Positions 16,135 to 23,598 of a DNA stretch of 24,057 nt are shown here, piece after piece. A program made the position numbers and the translations under genes. Origin of the DNA: Alphaproteobacteria bacterium (GTDB taxonomy: Bacteria > Pseudomonadota > Alphaproteobacteria > Micavibrionales > UBA2020). The stretch lies in contig JAGLRU010000415.1 of assembly GCA_023136145.1 (NCBI GenBank), positions 1 to 24,057 of the forward strand, in the 5' to 3' direction. Under the pieces are notes generated by a model. That model did not search any database. It was given only the letters and a program-made list of their open reading frames with translations, and was not told the DNA's origin. Positions within the stretch are counted from its first letter, which is position 1. Each line of letters starts with the position of its first letter.

Positions 16135-16790
16135 TACTGAACACCAACCGAACTGGCTTGAAACCCCTGCATCGGCTTATTGGGTATTCCAGCCTTATAT
16201 TTTACAACGAAAGCACCAGTACGACTTGAATCATTGTCCTGCGCACCCGACTTGCCCATCAGATCGGATGGATCGGCGATCATCTGACTCAACGACATCT
16301 TCGTTTCACATCCGAACTTGTACTGCTCTATCGCTTCCATATTCTCAGCACCCTGATATCCTGTAATACGACCGCAACCATCAGGAGGCAAAGCCACTAA
16401 TGCCTGATAAGCCACCACTACCTTGTTGAGATACAGCTCATTCGCGACTGGAACCTTAACTACATGAATGTCTGAAACACCACGCTTACTAAGTGCTTTC
16501 TTATACGCAGCTCCATGTTTTGTAGCTATGCGTGAGCTATACACATCTCCAGAAAGCCATGGAACCGTCAGAGTGACAGCCCCTTTTCCGTTCCGCTTAA
16601 TATGATCGGCCAACACATCAACACGCGCCTGATCAACATGAGAGGAATCCAGCATTTCCGTGACTATCTGCTCTTTAAGTCTAACTTTCCCAGTCTGAAC
16701 CTGCGAAGGCAAAGATGCGTCACAGGCTGACAGGACGACTGCAACACTAAATATCAGCACGAGAGAAACCAGTCTATATGCTTGTTGCAT
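16134..16790 (-). CDS. cpaD: Tad pilus lipoprotein CpaD
   Basis: 218 aa from the chosen start. The signal peptide (hydrophobic core about 8-19) ends in the lipobox LSAC with Cys23. The residue after the cysteine is Asp, which in E. coli keeps lipoproteins in the inner membrane; that rule may not hold here. The C-terminal part shows the CpaD pattern: QYKFGCETKMSLSQMIADPSDLM (about 150-172) and a run of acidic/Ser residues. CpaD supports the CpaC secretin. The ATG at 16790 has AAGGAG eight bases upstream, 28 bases after cpaC. A longer frame starting inside cpaC would put the lipobox about 50 residues in and was rejected. Confidence 0.88.
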   Translation of the reverse strand: MQQAYRLVSLVLIFSVAVVLSACDASLPSQVQTGKVRLKEQIVTEMLDSSHVDQARVDVLADHIKRNGKGAVTLTVPWLSGDVYSSRIATKHGAAYKKALSKRGVSDIHVVKVPVANELYLNKVVVAYQALVALPPDGCGRITGYQGAENMEAIEQYKFGCETKMSLSQMIADPSDLMGKSGAQDNDSSRTGAFVVKYKAGIPNKPMQGFQASSVGVQ

Positions 16791-16818
16791 GGTATAAGCT
16801 CCTTCTGTCCCTTTAGTC

Positions 16819-18243
16819 CTAGTCAATGATATAACCAAAACCAGCACCAAAGCTAGCTTTCTCAGATACACGATTACCGTATGTTTTTTTCAAATTCTCC
16901 ATGAAGCGTTGAGATAGCGGACTCATAGCCGTTACTTTTACTTTTTGCTCAGAGGGTTTCTTTTTCCCCTGAGAAGCAGTAGAAGCAACGACAAAAGGCT
17001 TATCTGCAACAACTACGGCCTCGGGTTCCGCATAAGGATCCACAAGATATGGTGTCACGATAATCACCAACTCCGATTCATTCCGCGAGAAAGATTTAGA
17101 CTTAAACAAATGCCCCAAAATCGGCAAATCCTCCAACCCGGGCATTCCGTTCAGGGCGTGCAACGTATCGGATTTGAGAAGCCCAGCAATCATAAGAGTG
17201 CCACCGCTACCCATTTCCACGGTGGTTTCGGCACGCCGAACTCTAAGTCCGTCAATCTGAACATCAACAAGAGTCACGCCGTTTGTGCTGTCTTTTTCAG
17301 ATACCTCTGTAGACATGTGCAGAGCAATGCGTTCTTTATTGAGAACAGTCGGCGTAAAGTTCAGAGATACTCCAAACTGTTTAAATTCGATAATGACGTT
17401 TCCAGTTGAATCCCTGCCTGTCGGAACTGGATATTCACCGCCAGCCAAAAACCCAGCCGTTTCGCCAGAAATCGCCGTCAGTGTAGGCTCTGCTAGAGTA
17501 TTAACCAAACCATTCTGTTCCAATGCCCTAATCGTAGCCGTCAGCGGCCCAAACTGCCCCTTCTTCCCCACAAGAAGCGCGCCGCTACCAAATGGAGTCA
17601 GAACGGCTCTGCCAACATCACCAGCGTTCATTATAAAGCCGTTTGTGCTTGCTGTTCTAAAATCCGTTTCAATACCGAAATCACGCAACACAGAACGCCT
17701 AGCTTCGATCACCTTAACTTTAAGCATTACCTGCTGCTTGCCTTTAACCGTCATCAAATCAACTAGAGTTTGCTCCTTATCGATCATAAACCTCGTCGCG
17801 AGGTCCCTCACCTGAGCAGATATCAACGGACTGGAAACAGTACCGCTCAGAACGATATTTTCTTTTACGGTTTTCGCAGCAATCTTCTCATCCGGAAAAA
17901 ATTCCTTCAACGTCTTCTGAAGGTTTTTGTCATCGACGCGCACATGAATCGTGATATTAGCAAGCTGATTTCCAACCTCATCATAAGCAAGCACATTAGT
18001 ATCACCAACCTTGCGCCCTACAATATAAAGACGGTCAGCTCTGAGCGTTCCAACATCGGCAATGGATGGATCGGCCACCAACACATCTGCCACAGCTCCT
18101 GCCAGATCGACAGTATCGGCCCTGCCCGATATCAACTGAACTGTTTTGTTGAAGCTCTTAGCACTATAAGCCACCATCGAAACGGAGACTCCAATCGAGA
18201 CCACTATCAACAGCAGTAAAACTTTTGAAAAAATGTGTTTCAT
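16819..18243 (-). CDS. cpaC: Tad pilus secretin CpaC (RcpA)
   Basis: 474 aa. The N-terminal signal peptide (MKHIFSK then LLLLIVVSIGVSVSMV) exports it. A pilus-secretin N-domain of the CpaC type follows (about 35-105; LYIVGRKVGDTNVLAYD), then a BON domain (about 105-170), then the secretin channel (about 225-400). Motifs are TLAEPTLTAISGETAGFLAGGEYPVP, VSLNFTPTVL and ETTVEMGSGGTLMIAGL, ending LPILGHLFKSKSFSRNESELVIIVTPYLVDP, all canonical. It forms the outer-membrane pore for the Flp pilus. The ATG at 18243 has a purine-rich AAAGGGG seven bases upstream; cpaB ends 15 bases before it. A C-terminal Lys/Pro-rich tail after 410 is variable in the family. Confidence 0.96.
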   Translation of the reverse strand: MKHIFSKVLLLLIVVSIGVSVSMVAYSAKSFNKTVQLISGRADTVDLAGAVADVLVADPSIADVGTLRADRLYIVGRKVGDTNVLAYDEVGNQLANITIHVRVDDKNLQKTLKEFFPDEKIAAKTVKENIVLSGTVSSPLISAQVRDLATRFMIDKEQTLVDLMTVKGKQQVMLKVKVIEARRSVLRDFGIETDFRTASTNGFIMNAGDVGRAVLTPFGSGALLVGKKGQFGPLTATIRALEQNGLVNTLAEPTLTAISGETAGFLAGGEYPVPTGRDSTGNVIIEFKQFGVSLNFTPTVLNKERIALHMSTEVSEKDSTNGVTLVDVQIDGLRVRRAETTVEMGSGGTLMIAGLLKSDTLHALNGMPGLEDLPILGHLFKSKSFSRNESELVIIVTPYLVDPYAEPEAVVVADKPFVVASTASQGKKKPSEQKVKVTAMSPLSQRFMENLKKTYGNRVSEKASFGAGFGYIID

Positions 18244-18258
18244 AGTATCACCCCTTTC

Positions 18259-19143
18259 TTAGGGCATTGTCGTAGAACGTACCGGCACGTTCGTCACGGA
18301 GGAACCGCTATAAACACGTACAGTATCGGAAGATACTTTCGATTTGTCCATGATGTCGTATATTTTCCTGATAACGAGACTTGTACTTACATCCGTCGTC
18401 AACGGCACATCCCTATCAGCTTTGGTATCCTGTTCGCCGAGTCGCCTGAGCGACAGGCTTATGTCACCCATCGTAGATGCCATCGCAAGAATCTGCGCAC
18501 CCTGTTTGCTAACCTCAATGGTTATAGTACGTGCCACCTTAGCTTCGCGACTGCCCTCCTTAGAATTTTGATCCACCGCCAAAACACGCACGTTGCTCAA
18601 GACCGTCTCGCTGGCATAACGCTGTATCGCATCGGAGGAATAATTTGCTACTTCCCCTTTCAGATTTATCTGATAGGTCAGAATTATATCCACATAATCG
18701 CTAGGAGAAACAAACCCACCAGCAGCTGTTTCCGCTTTTACTCGAATGCTCACAGCTCTCATGCCGGGGGCAATAGATGCTGATAAAAATTTACCGCTGC
18801 CTTTCGCATCAGAAACAACTGCCTGTGTCGTCACTGGTTCTCCAGACTCAAGAGTACGGCGCAAAGGTTTGTTATAAACTTTTAGTTTTTTTTCGTCGGT
18901 TTGATCTTTTCTTTTAATCAAGCCCTTGAATACAAGATCGTCCGGCATAAATGCCCAGTCCACATCCGTTTCTTTCAGAGTTTCACCAACCAGCAATGTT
19001 TTTTTCGTGACAAGAATTTCAGTACTTGCTACTGCCACACCACGATTCCTCGATTTAGGAGAGAGATTCATCTGCACCACCACTGCCACCACAACGGAGA
19101 TAACAATCGCTCCACCCATAACCATCAAAACGTTTTTTTTCAT
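18259..19143 (-). CDS. cpaB: Tad pilus assembly protein CpaB (RcpC)
   Basis: 294 aa. A single N-terminal membrane anchor (about 5-25, LMVMGGAIVISVVVAVVVQM) precedes a periplasmic SAF domain (about 38-115; ILVTKKTLLVGETLKETDVDW), then the CpaB/RcpC core (about 118-235), where APGMRAVSIRVKAETAAGGFVSPSDYVDIILTY is the family signature. CpaB is thought to help the secretin assemble. The ATG at 19143 has GGGGAA seven bases upstream; the longer TTG start at 19164 is less likely. It lies 82 bases after cpaA, a gap large enough for a promoter, though none is convincing, and 15 bases before cpaC. Confidence 0.94.
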   Translation of the reverse strand: MKKNVLMVMGGAIVISVVVAVVVQMNLSPKSRNRGVAVASTEILVTKKTLLVGETLKETDVDWAFMPDDLVFKGLIKRKDQTDEKKLKVYNKPLRRTLESGEPVTTQAVVSDAKGSGKFLSASIAPGMRAVSIRVKAETAAGGFVSPSDYVDIILTYQINLKGEVANYSSDAIQRYASETVLSNVRVLAVDQNSKEGSREAKVARTITIEVSKQGAQILAMASTMGDISLSLRRLGEQDTKADRDVPLTTDVSTSLVIRKIYDIMDKSKVSSDTVRVYSGSSVTNVPVRSTTMP

Positions 19144-19225
19144 GAAAATTCCCCAAACAAGCAACCCGACCCGTTCTTATACTGGCATAGAAATTTGATT
19201 TTGTAATAAAAAAGATTGAATGTTT

Positions 19226-19756
19226 CTAATGAATTATTTTAAGAACTTCATTTAACTGGCTACACGCAAATCCTGTATGGAAAAAAGCAGCCCAAAATCC
19301 GAAACTTATGGCAACACCATAAGGAAGCGCATTGCGCCCATCCTGAAGCTCCGCCACCCAACTTCCCGGCATTGGATTTTTGAAAGGTTTTTTTCTGAAA
19401 ATAACGAGAGCAATGAATCCGATAAATCCTCCAATAATCGCCATATAGAATATAAAAGGCATCAGTCCCTTTAGTCCTATCCAAAGCCCAAGCACCGTTC
19501 CAAGCTTAGAATCTCCTCCACCCATCATGCCAAAAACAAACATAACGTAACTAACCACAAACATAATTACCATCGCAACAAGATGCTGCCATAAAGCATT
19601 AAAAGATTCCGGCGACGCAAAATACGCAGGGAAAAAACAAAACAGAATCACTAGAGAATTAAAATTACGTATGTGCAATGACCTTACATCCGAGATGCAG
19701 CTCAAAAGAGTTACGATTAAAACAATAAAAACCATCGTCGGAGATATGATCGCCAT
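19226..19756 (-). CDS. cpaA: Prepilin peptidase CpaA (TadV), A24 family
   Basis: 176-aa integral membrane aspartyl protease, with at least four or five hydrophobic segments, that cleaves and possibly methylates Flp prepilin. The two catalytic aspartates are seen in SCISDVRSLHIRN (Asp about 22, in the first loop) and GMMGGGDSKLG (Asp about 82), the GxGD-type motif of the family. The ATG at 19756 has GAGGA four bases upstream; a GTG at 19759 is the alternative. The ribosome-binding site lies directly after the strong hairpin that separates this gene from flp. It lacks the long N-terminal methylase domain of PilD, as expected for the short Tad type. Confidence 0.93.
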   Translation of the reverse strand: MAIISPTMVFIVLIVTLLSCISDVRSLHIRNFNSLVILFCFFPAYFASPESFNALWQHLVAMVIMFVVSYVMFVFGMMGGGDSKLGTVLGLWIGLKGLMPFIFYMAIIGGFIGFIALVIFRKKPFKNPMPGSWVAELQDGRNALPYGVAISFGFWAAFFHTGFACSQLNEVLKIIH

Positions 19757-19767
19757 CACGTCCTCAA

Positions 19768-19803
19768 GAAAGAACCCGCTCTTTTTTCAAGGAGCGGGTT
19801 CTT
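19768..19803 (-). terminator. Intercistronic hairpin between flp and cpaA
   Basis: On the minus strand AAGAACCCGCTC and GAGCGGGTTCTT form a 12-bp perfect stem with a 10-nt loop, followed by TCTTGAGG. The T tract is short, so partial termination or 3'-end protection of the pilin message is likely. This would give much more pilin than machinery. Confidence 0.75.
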
Positions 19804-19840
19804 ACATGTATGCGCCAAAAAAATAAATGGCGACTTTGTA

Positions 19841-20032
19841 TTATTCCGCAGCAGCAGCTTGAAGTTGCGTATCTACGTTTGTAAACAATGCTACCAAATC
19901 GTCACCAACAGCGAAAACAACCACGGAAATAGCAACAGCAATACCCGCTGCAATCAGACCGTATTCAATAGCAGTTGCTCCATCATTGGAACGCATAAAC
20001 GCTTCTTTTTTAGCCCAAAGTTTTAACAGCAT
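19841..20032 (-). CDS. flp: Flp family type IVb pilin
   Basis: 63-aa pilin subunit of the Tad fibre. A positive leader (residues 1-18, MLLKLWAKKEAFMRSNDG) precedes the Flp cleavage site: Gly18 then ATAIEYGLIAAG, with Glu at +5 and Tyr at +6 of the mature protein. The hydrophobic helix (about 19-44) packs in the fibre core. The tail ends in LQAAAAE. The mature pilin would be about 45 residues. The ATG at 20032 has GGAGGG five bases upstream; a GTG at 20062 would add 10 residues before a normal leader and is rejected. It is the first gene of the locus, with A/T-rich DNA upstream. No clear sigma-70 promoter was found there. Confidence 0.96.
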   Translation of the reverse strand: MLLKLWAKKEAFMRSNDGATAIEYGLIAAGIAVAISVVVFAVGDDLVALFTNVDTQLQAAAAE

Positions 20033-20258
20033 AGCTACCCTCCATTGTTTAATTAAAGTCACTTGCTAATAAAGTTAACTCATAGCCTTATACCTTTATC
20101 CTAACGCTATAGTGATTAAAGTTCAGTAAAAAAAACATGTTTAAACAGTTAATTTTTGAATTTTTATGACTATTACTATAGTTTTCGCACTATTTATTTA
20201 CATACAAGTTTATCATATAAAAACAAAATAAAATTGATTGAAAAAATATCCGTTCAAC

Positions 20259-21038
20259 CTAAATTTTTTCTGAATCAATTTCCATCCCGTCATAAACAGG
20301 TCGAATGTTCGGAGGCAATTCGTCACAAAGCGTCTTGTAATCCATATTAGTGCCAAGATCAGTAATATATGTCATTTTCGGCTTCAAATGCTCCACCCAT
20401 TTTTTAACTTTCTGAATATTTGCATGAGTCAAAGTCTCCTCTTTATTATAGGAACCAGCATCAACGATCCAAATATCGATACCCTCCAGAACCTTCATTG
20501 ACCTATCATTTATATTCACAACATCCACACTGTATGCCACACGCCCGAACCGAAATCCGAGAGATGAGCAAGTCATGTGATCCTGCTCAAAACTTTCTAT
20601 ATCAATATCGCCGATACGGAATTTCTGGTAATTTTCAATATGCTTTTTTTTGAGAAACTCAAAGTAAAGGTCATCCCCCTTCGGCCTGAAAATATATGGG
20701 CATCGACGATCAATCTCTTCCAGAGTCTCAAAATTGCCGTAAACATTCATCAACTCATCGCCTTGGAGAGAAATAATTTTCAAATCATCAATGCCATTTA
20801 TATGGTCGGAATGTGCGTGACTGATAAGTACCCCATCCAGCTTCTTCAGGTTGAATCGATTTAATTGTGTGCGTAATTCCACCGTTGCATCCACAAGAAT
20901 ATTGGTTGTTTCCGACTGCACCAGAATGGATGAGCGCGTGCGATTATTTTTGGGATTATTCGGATCGCAATCTCCCCAAAAGCCTCCCGCCATCGGCGTT
21001 CCCATCGATGCACCGCAACCTAAAATCGTTATTTTCAT
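20259..21038 (-). CDS. PhnP-like metallo-beta-lactamase-fold hydrolase
   Basis: 259 aa, cytosolic, of the MBL-fold family that includes phosphoribosyl 1,2-cyclic phosphate phosphodiesterase PhnP. The start MKITILGCGASMGTPM is typical, with WGDCDPNNPKNNRTRSS (21-37) as in the family. The metal motif is HAHSDH (74-79), followed by NGIDDL. Further ligands are probably His154 and Asp172, and the catalytic-loop His205 lies in THANI. At the last metal-ligand motif, where PhnP has S/T-His, this protein has ITDLGTNMDY, with Asp227. The ATG overlaps the tatD stop (ATGA), so it is co-translated with tatD. A tatD-MBL pair after metG is common in Alphaproteobacteria. The substrate is not known. Confidence 0.85.
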   Translation of the reverse strand: MKITILGCGASMGTPMAGGFWGDCDPNNPKNNRTRSSILVQSETTNILVDATVELRTQLNRFNLKKLDGVLISHAHSDHINGIDDLKIISLQGDELMNVYGNFETLEEIDRRCPYIFRPKGDDLYFEFLKKKHIENYQKFRIGDIDIESFEQDHMTCSSLGFRFGRVAYSVDVVNINDRSMKVLEGIDIWIVDAGSYNKEETLTHANIQKVKKWVEHLKPKMTYITDLGTNMDYKTLCDELPPNIRPVYDGMEIDSEKI

Positions 21039-21832
21039 GTGACATCACCGGACGGTTTTATCTTAGTAAATAGCTTAAAAAAGTTTTTGGTTGTTTGCTT
21101 TGCTACTTCCTCCGGCGAAACGCCCTTTAACTCCGCCACCATCTGCGCGGTATGCACTACAAAGGCTGGTTCATTCCGTTTTCCGCGATGTGGCAAAGGT
21201 GCAAGATAAGGCGAGTCTGTTTCCACCAGAATACGATCCAGCGGCACATATTTCACCACCTCACGCAACTCATCGGACTTTTTAAAAGTGATAATACCGG
21301 AAAAAGAAATATAAAAGCCAAGCGCGAGAGACTCCTCTGCCAGTTTCTGACTACTGCTAAAGCAATGCATTACGCCACGCACTTTCCCCTGCCCGACATC
21401 CCGCATCAGACGGAATGTATCATCCTCCGCCTCGCGGGTATGAACGATAAGCGGCAGATCAGTTTCCGCTGCTGCTTCTATATGCGTCGTAAAAGCCCTT
21501 TGCTGATCCTCAACTGGCGAATAATTGTAATGATAGTCAAGACCCACCTCCCCTATTCCAACCACCTTTGGATTTTTGGTGTAAGAAATAATATCCTTAA
21601 CAGTAATATTCTTTTCATTTGGTTCCGCTGCATGATGAGGATGCGTACCAACAGTACAGTGAACACACGGAAACTGCTCAGCAATAGCTACAACCTTATC
21701 AAATTCAGCAATGCGTGTGCAGATCGTTAACAAATGCCCGACACCCGCAGCTTTGGCACGAGAAACAATCTCCGCCGCTCCTTCATCCGCAAAATCCGAA
21801 AACTCAAGATGGCAATGGCTGTCTATAAGCAT
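21035..21832 (-). CDS. tatD: TatD family metal-dependent DNase/hydrolase
   Basis: 265 aa from the ATG at 21832 (AAAGG nine bases upstream; a TTG at 21838 was rejected). TIM-barrel amidohydrolase with the metal ligands H-x-H in DSHCHLEF, Glu in VGIGEVGLDYHY, His in LIVHTREA, His in GVMHCFSSS and Asp in LVETDSPYLAP, all intact. TatD proteins degrade DNA with 3' exonuclease activity and probably act in DNA repair. The gene overlaps the MBL hydrolase downstream. In many alphaproteobacteria tatD directly follows metG; here 1.8 kb including the pentapeptide gene separates them. Confidence 0.95.
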   Translation of the reverse strand: MLIDSHCHLEFSDFADEGAAEIVSRAKAAGVGHLLTICTRIAEFDKVVAIAEQFPCVHCTVGTHPHHAAEPNEKNITVKDIISYTKNPKVVGIGEVGLDYHYNYSPVEDQQRAFTTHIEAAAETDLPLIVHTREAEDDTFRLMRDVGQGKVRGVMHCFSSSQKLAEESLALGFYISFSGIITFKKSDELREVVKYVPLDRILVETDSPYLAPLPHRGKRNEPAFVVHTAQMVAELKGVSPEEVAKQTTKNFFKLFTKIKPSGDVT

Positions 21833-21872
21833 TATCAAAAACCTTTCGTTTTAAAAAACGTCCTTATTCTAA

Positions 21873-21896
21873 CCTTCTCCCGCCTGCAGGAGAAGG
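21873..21896. repeat. Short palindrome (CCTTCTCC...GGAGAAGG)
   Basis: An 8-bp perfect inverted repeat with an 8-nt loop, a wording frequent in dispersed intergenic repeats of Alphaproteobacteria. It lies 41 bases upstream of tatD, so it would fall in the tatD leader if transcription starts further upstream. Confidence 0.45.
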
Positions 21897-21930
21897 GACT
21901 ATTTGGAATTGTTATTACAAATTCTTTACT

Positions 21931-22046
21931 GTCATACCCCCCACCAATGCCATTCCAACAAAGCGTGAAACGCGCCGAGGAATCTTTTTTAATAACCAGT
22001 TAAAGATCCCTCGTCGGCACAAAAAGTGCCTCACTCGGGATGACAA
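21931..22046. repeat. 116-bp palindromic dispersed repeat, copy A
   Basis: Same length as and about 90% identical to 23469-23584 by hand alignment (11 differences of 116, most in the first 27 bases). Both copies lie in the same orientation. The core folds into a cruciform: outer arms near CATTCC / GGGATG, a side hairpin GCGT-gaa-ACGC, a central arm CGAGGAATCTTT / AAAGATCCCTCG, and a second side hairpin GGCAC-aaaaa-GTGCC. It carries no coding frame and resembles a small non-autonomous palindromic element. It lies 23 bases after the pentapeptide gene's stop. Confidence 0.85.
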
Positions 22047-22068
22047 TTTTTAGTTTTTCAACAAACCC

Positions 22069-23442
22069 CTAAAGCTTAAACCGCCGCCGTATTTGTAAAA
22101 TCCAGATAAACCAGATTATAGAACTTAAGAGTATATGGACAAAGCCAAGTATTTTTACTGTAACGCTGTTTGGAATAATTAACCTACTGTCACTAAAAGC
22201 CAATCCAAAAGGACCAAATGTATTTTTAAAAGCATAGAAAAGGTTTGTATACCCTCCCTCACAAACATCTTTTGCCCATCCCTGAATAGGAAGTGCAGCA
22301 ATTGCAGCACAATCACCCCTGTTAGATGCAGCATAAAATATTAAAAATAAATCCCCAAAGATGAATAACCAGAGAAAAGGGAGCCAAAGATTTCTGCCGT
22401 AGTTTGTTAGTTGTTTAAGACAGAAAGAAAATATAGTTTCAACCCCTTTTGGGCTGGATAGAATGTTTTGCCAGCCTTTCGGCAGTTCCGTGTTATAGCG
22501 GGACTCCAGTTCAAGAGCATGAAACATCTGTGCTTCATGATCAGATTCATTTTTCATCATAAACTGCTTTAACGTTCTATATGTAGAACATGCCCACAAC
22601 GATGATGTATCCAAAAAACTACAATCTTTCAAATACATGTCTGCATAGAACTTAGCTTCGAAAAATTCCGGTGCACCAAAGAATTCTGCTCTTTCAAATG
22701 AAGCAGAATCATTAAAAATTGCCTTTTTAAATGAAATATAATCATTAAAAGTTACTTCCTCAAATGAGACAAAATTGTTAAAAGTTGCCTTCTTAAATAA
22801 AACAATATTTTTAAAAATTGATCCTTTAAATGAGACATTATCGTTAAAAACAGTATTTGAAAAATCTATTCGAGGAACTCTCACATTATCACCAAATTCA
22901 CAATGGAGAAATAGTGCTGAATCAATAAATTCTATATTGCTGCAATCAAATCCTTCCGAAAATAAAGTGTGTTTACAAAAAATATCCCCTAAAACAAGAT
23001 TTTTTTCGAATTTACAATTAAAAATTTTGGAATCATCTATAAAAAGCTTATCAGAACCTCCAAATCGCAAAACTTTCAAATCTGTAATTTCACATTTTTT
23101 AAACCTCACGCTTAAAGGTTCTTTCCTTGAGTTTTCTATTACAAAACTTTTTATAGAGCAGTTTTTAAATTCTAAACTAATTTCACTAGCATAATCCCAG
23201 AATTTAATGTCTTCGAATATACGGAACAACAAAGAAAACAGCTTTAAACGTTTTTTAAAAACATATGTGTCTTCAAATAAAATATTTTCAAACTCAAAGG
23301 AAAAAGGAGTCTTTTCTTCATTTCCATGAAGTTTTCGAAATTCCAACTGATCGGAAATCAATTTATAAATCTCATCTGCTGTAATTTCTTTTAATACAGT
23401 CCCTTCTGGAATCCCTGCTGGAAACTTTTTTCGCTGCATCAT
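22069..23442 (-). CDS. Pentapeptide-repeat protein with two C-terminal membrane helices
   Basis: 457 aa (463 from the alternative ATG at 23460; the ATG at 23442 has GGAAG six bases upstream). Residues about 90-285 hold a pentapeptide-type beta-helix. A Phe recurs every five residues, best seen as FSNTVFNDNVSFKGSIF and FKKATFNNFVSFEEVTF, with some ten coils. The C-terminal third has two hydrophobic helices, LWLPFLWLFIFGDLFLIFYA and ILGFVHILLSSIIWFIWIL, separated by about 60 residues that contain YAFKNTFGPFGLAF; the protein ends RRRFKL. I place it in the pentapeptide-repeat plus two-helix membrane type, some of which resemble ion channels, but no selectivity-filter signature is visible. It is much more A/T-rich than its neighbours, suggesting transfer. 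It lies between two copies of one repeat. Function unknown. Confidence 0.85.
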   Translation of the reverse strand: MMQRKKFPAGIPEGTVLKEITADEIYKLISDQLEFRKLHGNEEKTPFSFEFENILFEDTYVFKKRLKLFSLLFRIFEDIKFWDYASEISLEFKNCSIKSFVIENSRKEPLSVRFKKCEITDLKVLRFGGSDKLFIDDSKIFNCKFEKNLVLGDIFCKHTLFSEGFDCSNIEFIDSALFLHCEFGDNVRVPRIDFSNTVFNDNVSFKGSIFKNIVLFKKATFNNFVSFEEVTFNDYISFKKAIFNDSASFERAEFFGAPEFFEAKFYADMYLKDCSFLDTSSLWACSTYRTLKQFMMKNESDHEAQMFHALELESRYNTELPKGWQNILSSPKGVETIFSFCLKQLTNYGRNLWLPFLWLFIFGDLFLIFYAASNRGDCAAIAALPIQGWAKDVCEGGYTNLFYAFKNTFGPFGLAFSDSRLIIPNSVTVKILGFVHILLSSIIWFIWILQIRRRFKL

Positions 23443-23468
23443 ATTAATCTTCCGTTCCATGAAATACC

Positions 23469-23584
23469 GTCATGCCACTCCTCAATGTCATTCCGACAAA
23501 GCGTGAAACGCGCCGAGGAATCTTTCTAAATAACCAGTGAAAGATCCCTCGTCGGCACCAAAAGTGCCTCACTCGGGATGACAA
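23469..23584. repeat. 116-bp palindromic dispersed repeat, copy B
   Basis: Direct partner of copy A at 21931-22046. It begins GTCATGCCACTCC and ends CACTCGGGATGACAA. The two side hairpins GCGT-gaa-ACGC and GGCAC-caaaa-GTGCC and the central arm are all preserved. It lies between the metG stop (14 bases away) and the start of the pentapeptide gene, so the two copies bracket that gene closely. Confidence 0.85.
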
Positions 23585-23598
23585 AGAGAAAAAAGCCA

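Noticed and set aside
22775..23194. Plus-strand frame across the pentapeptide gene with Leu/Phe-rich runs
   Set aside because: It is the antisense image of the repeated Phe codons in the beta-helix.
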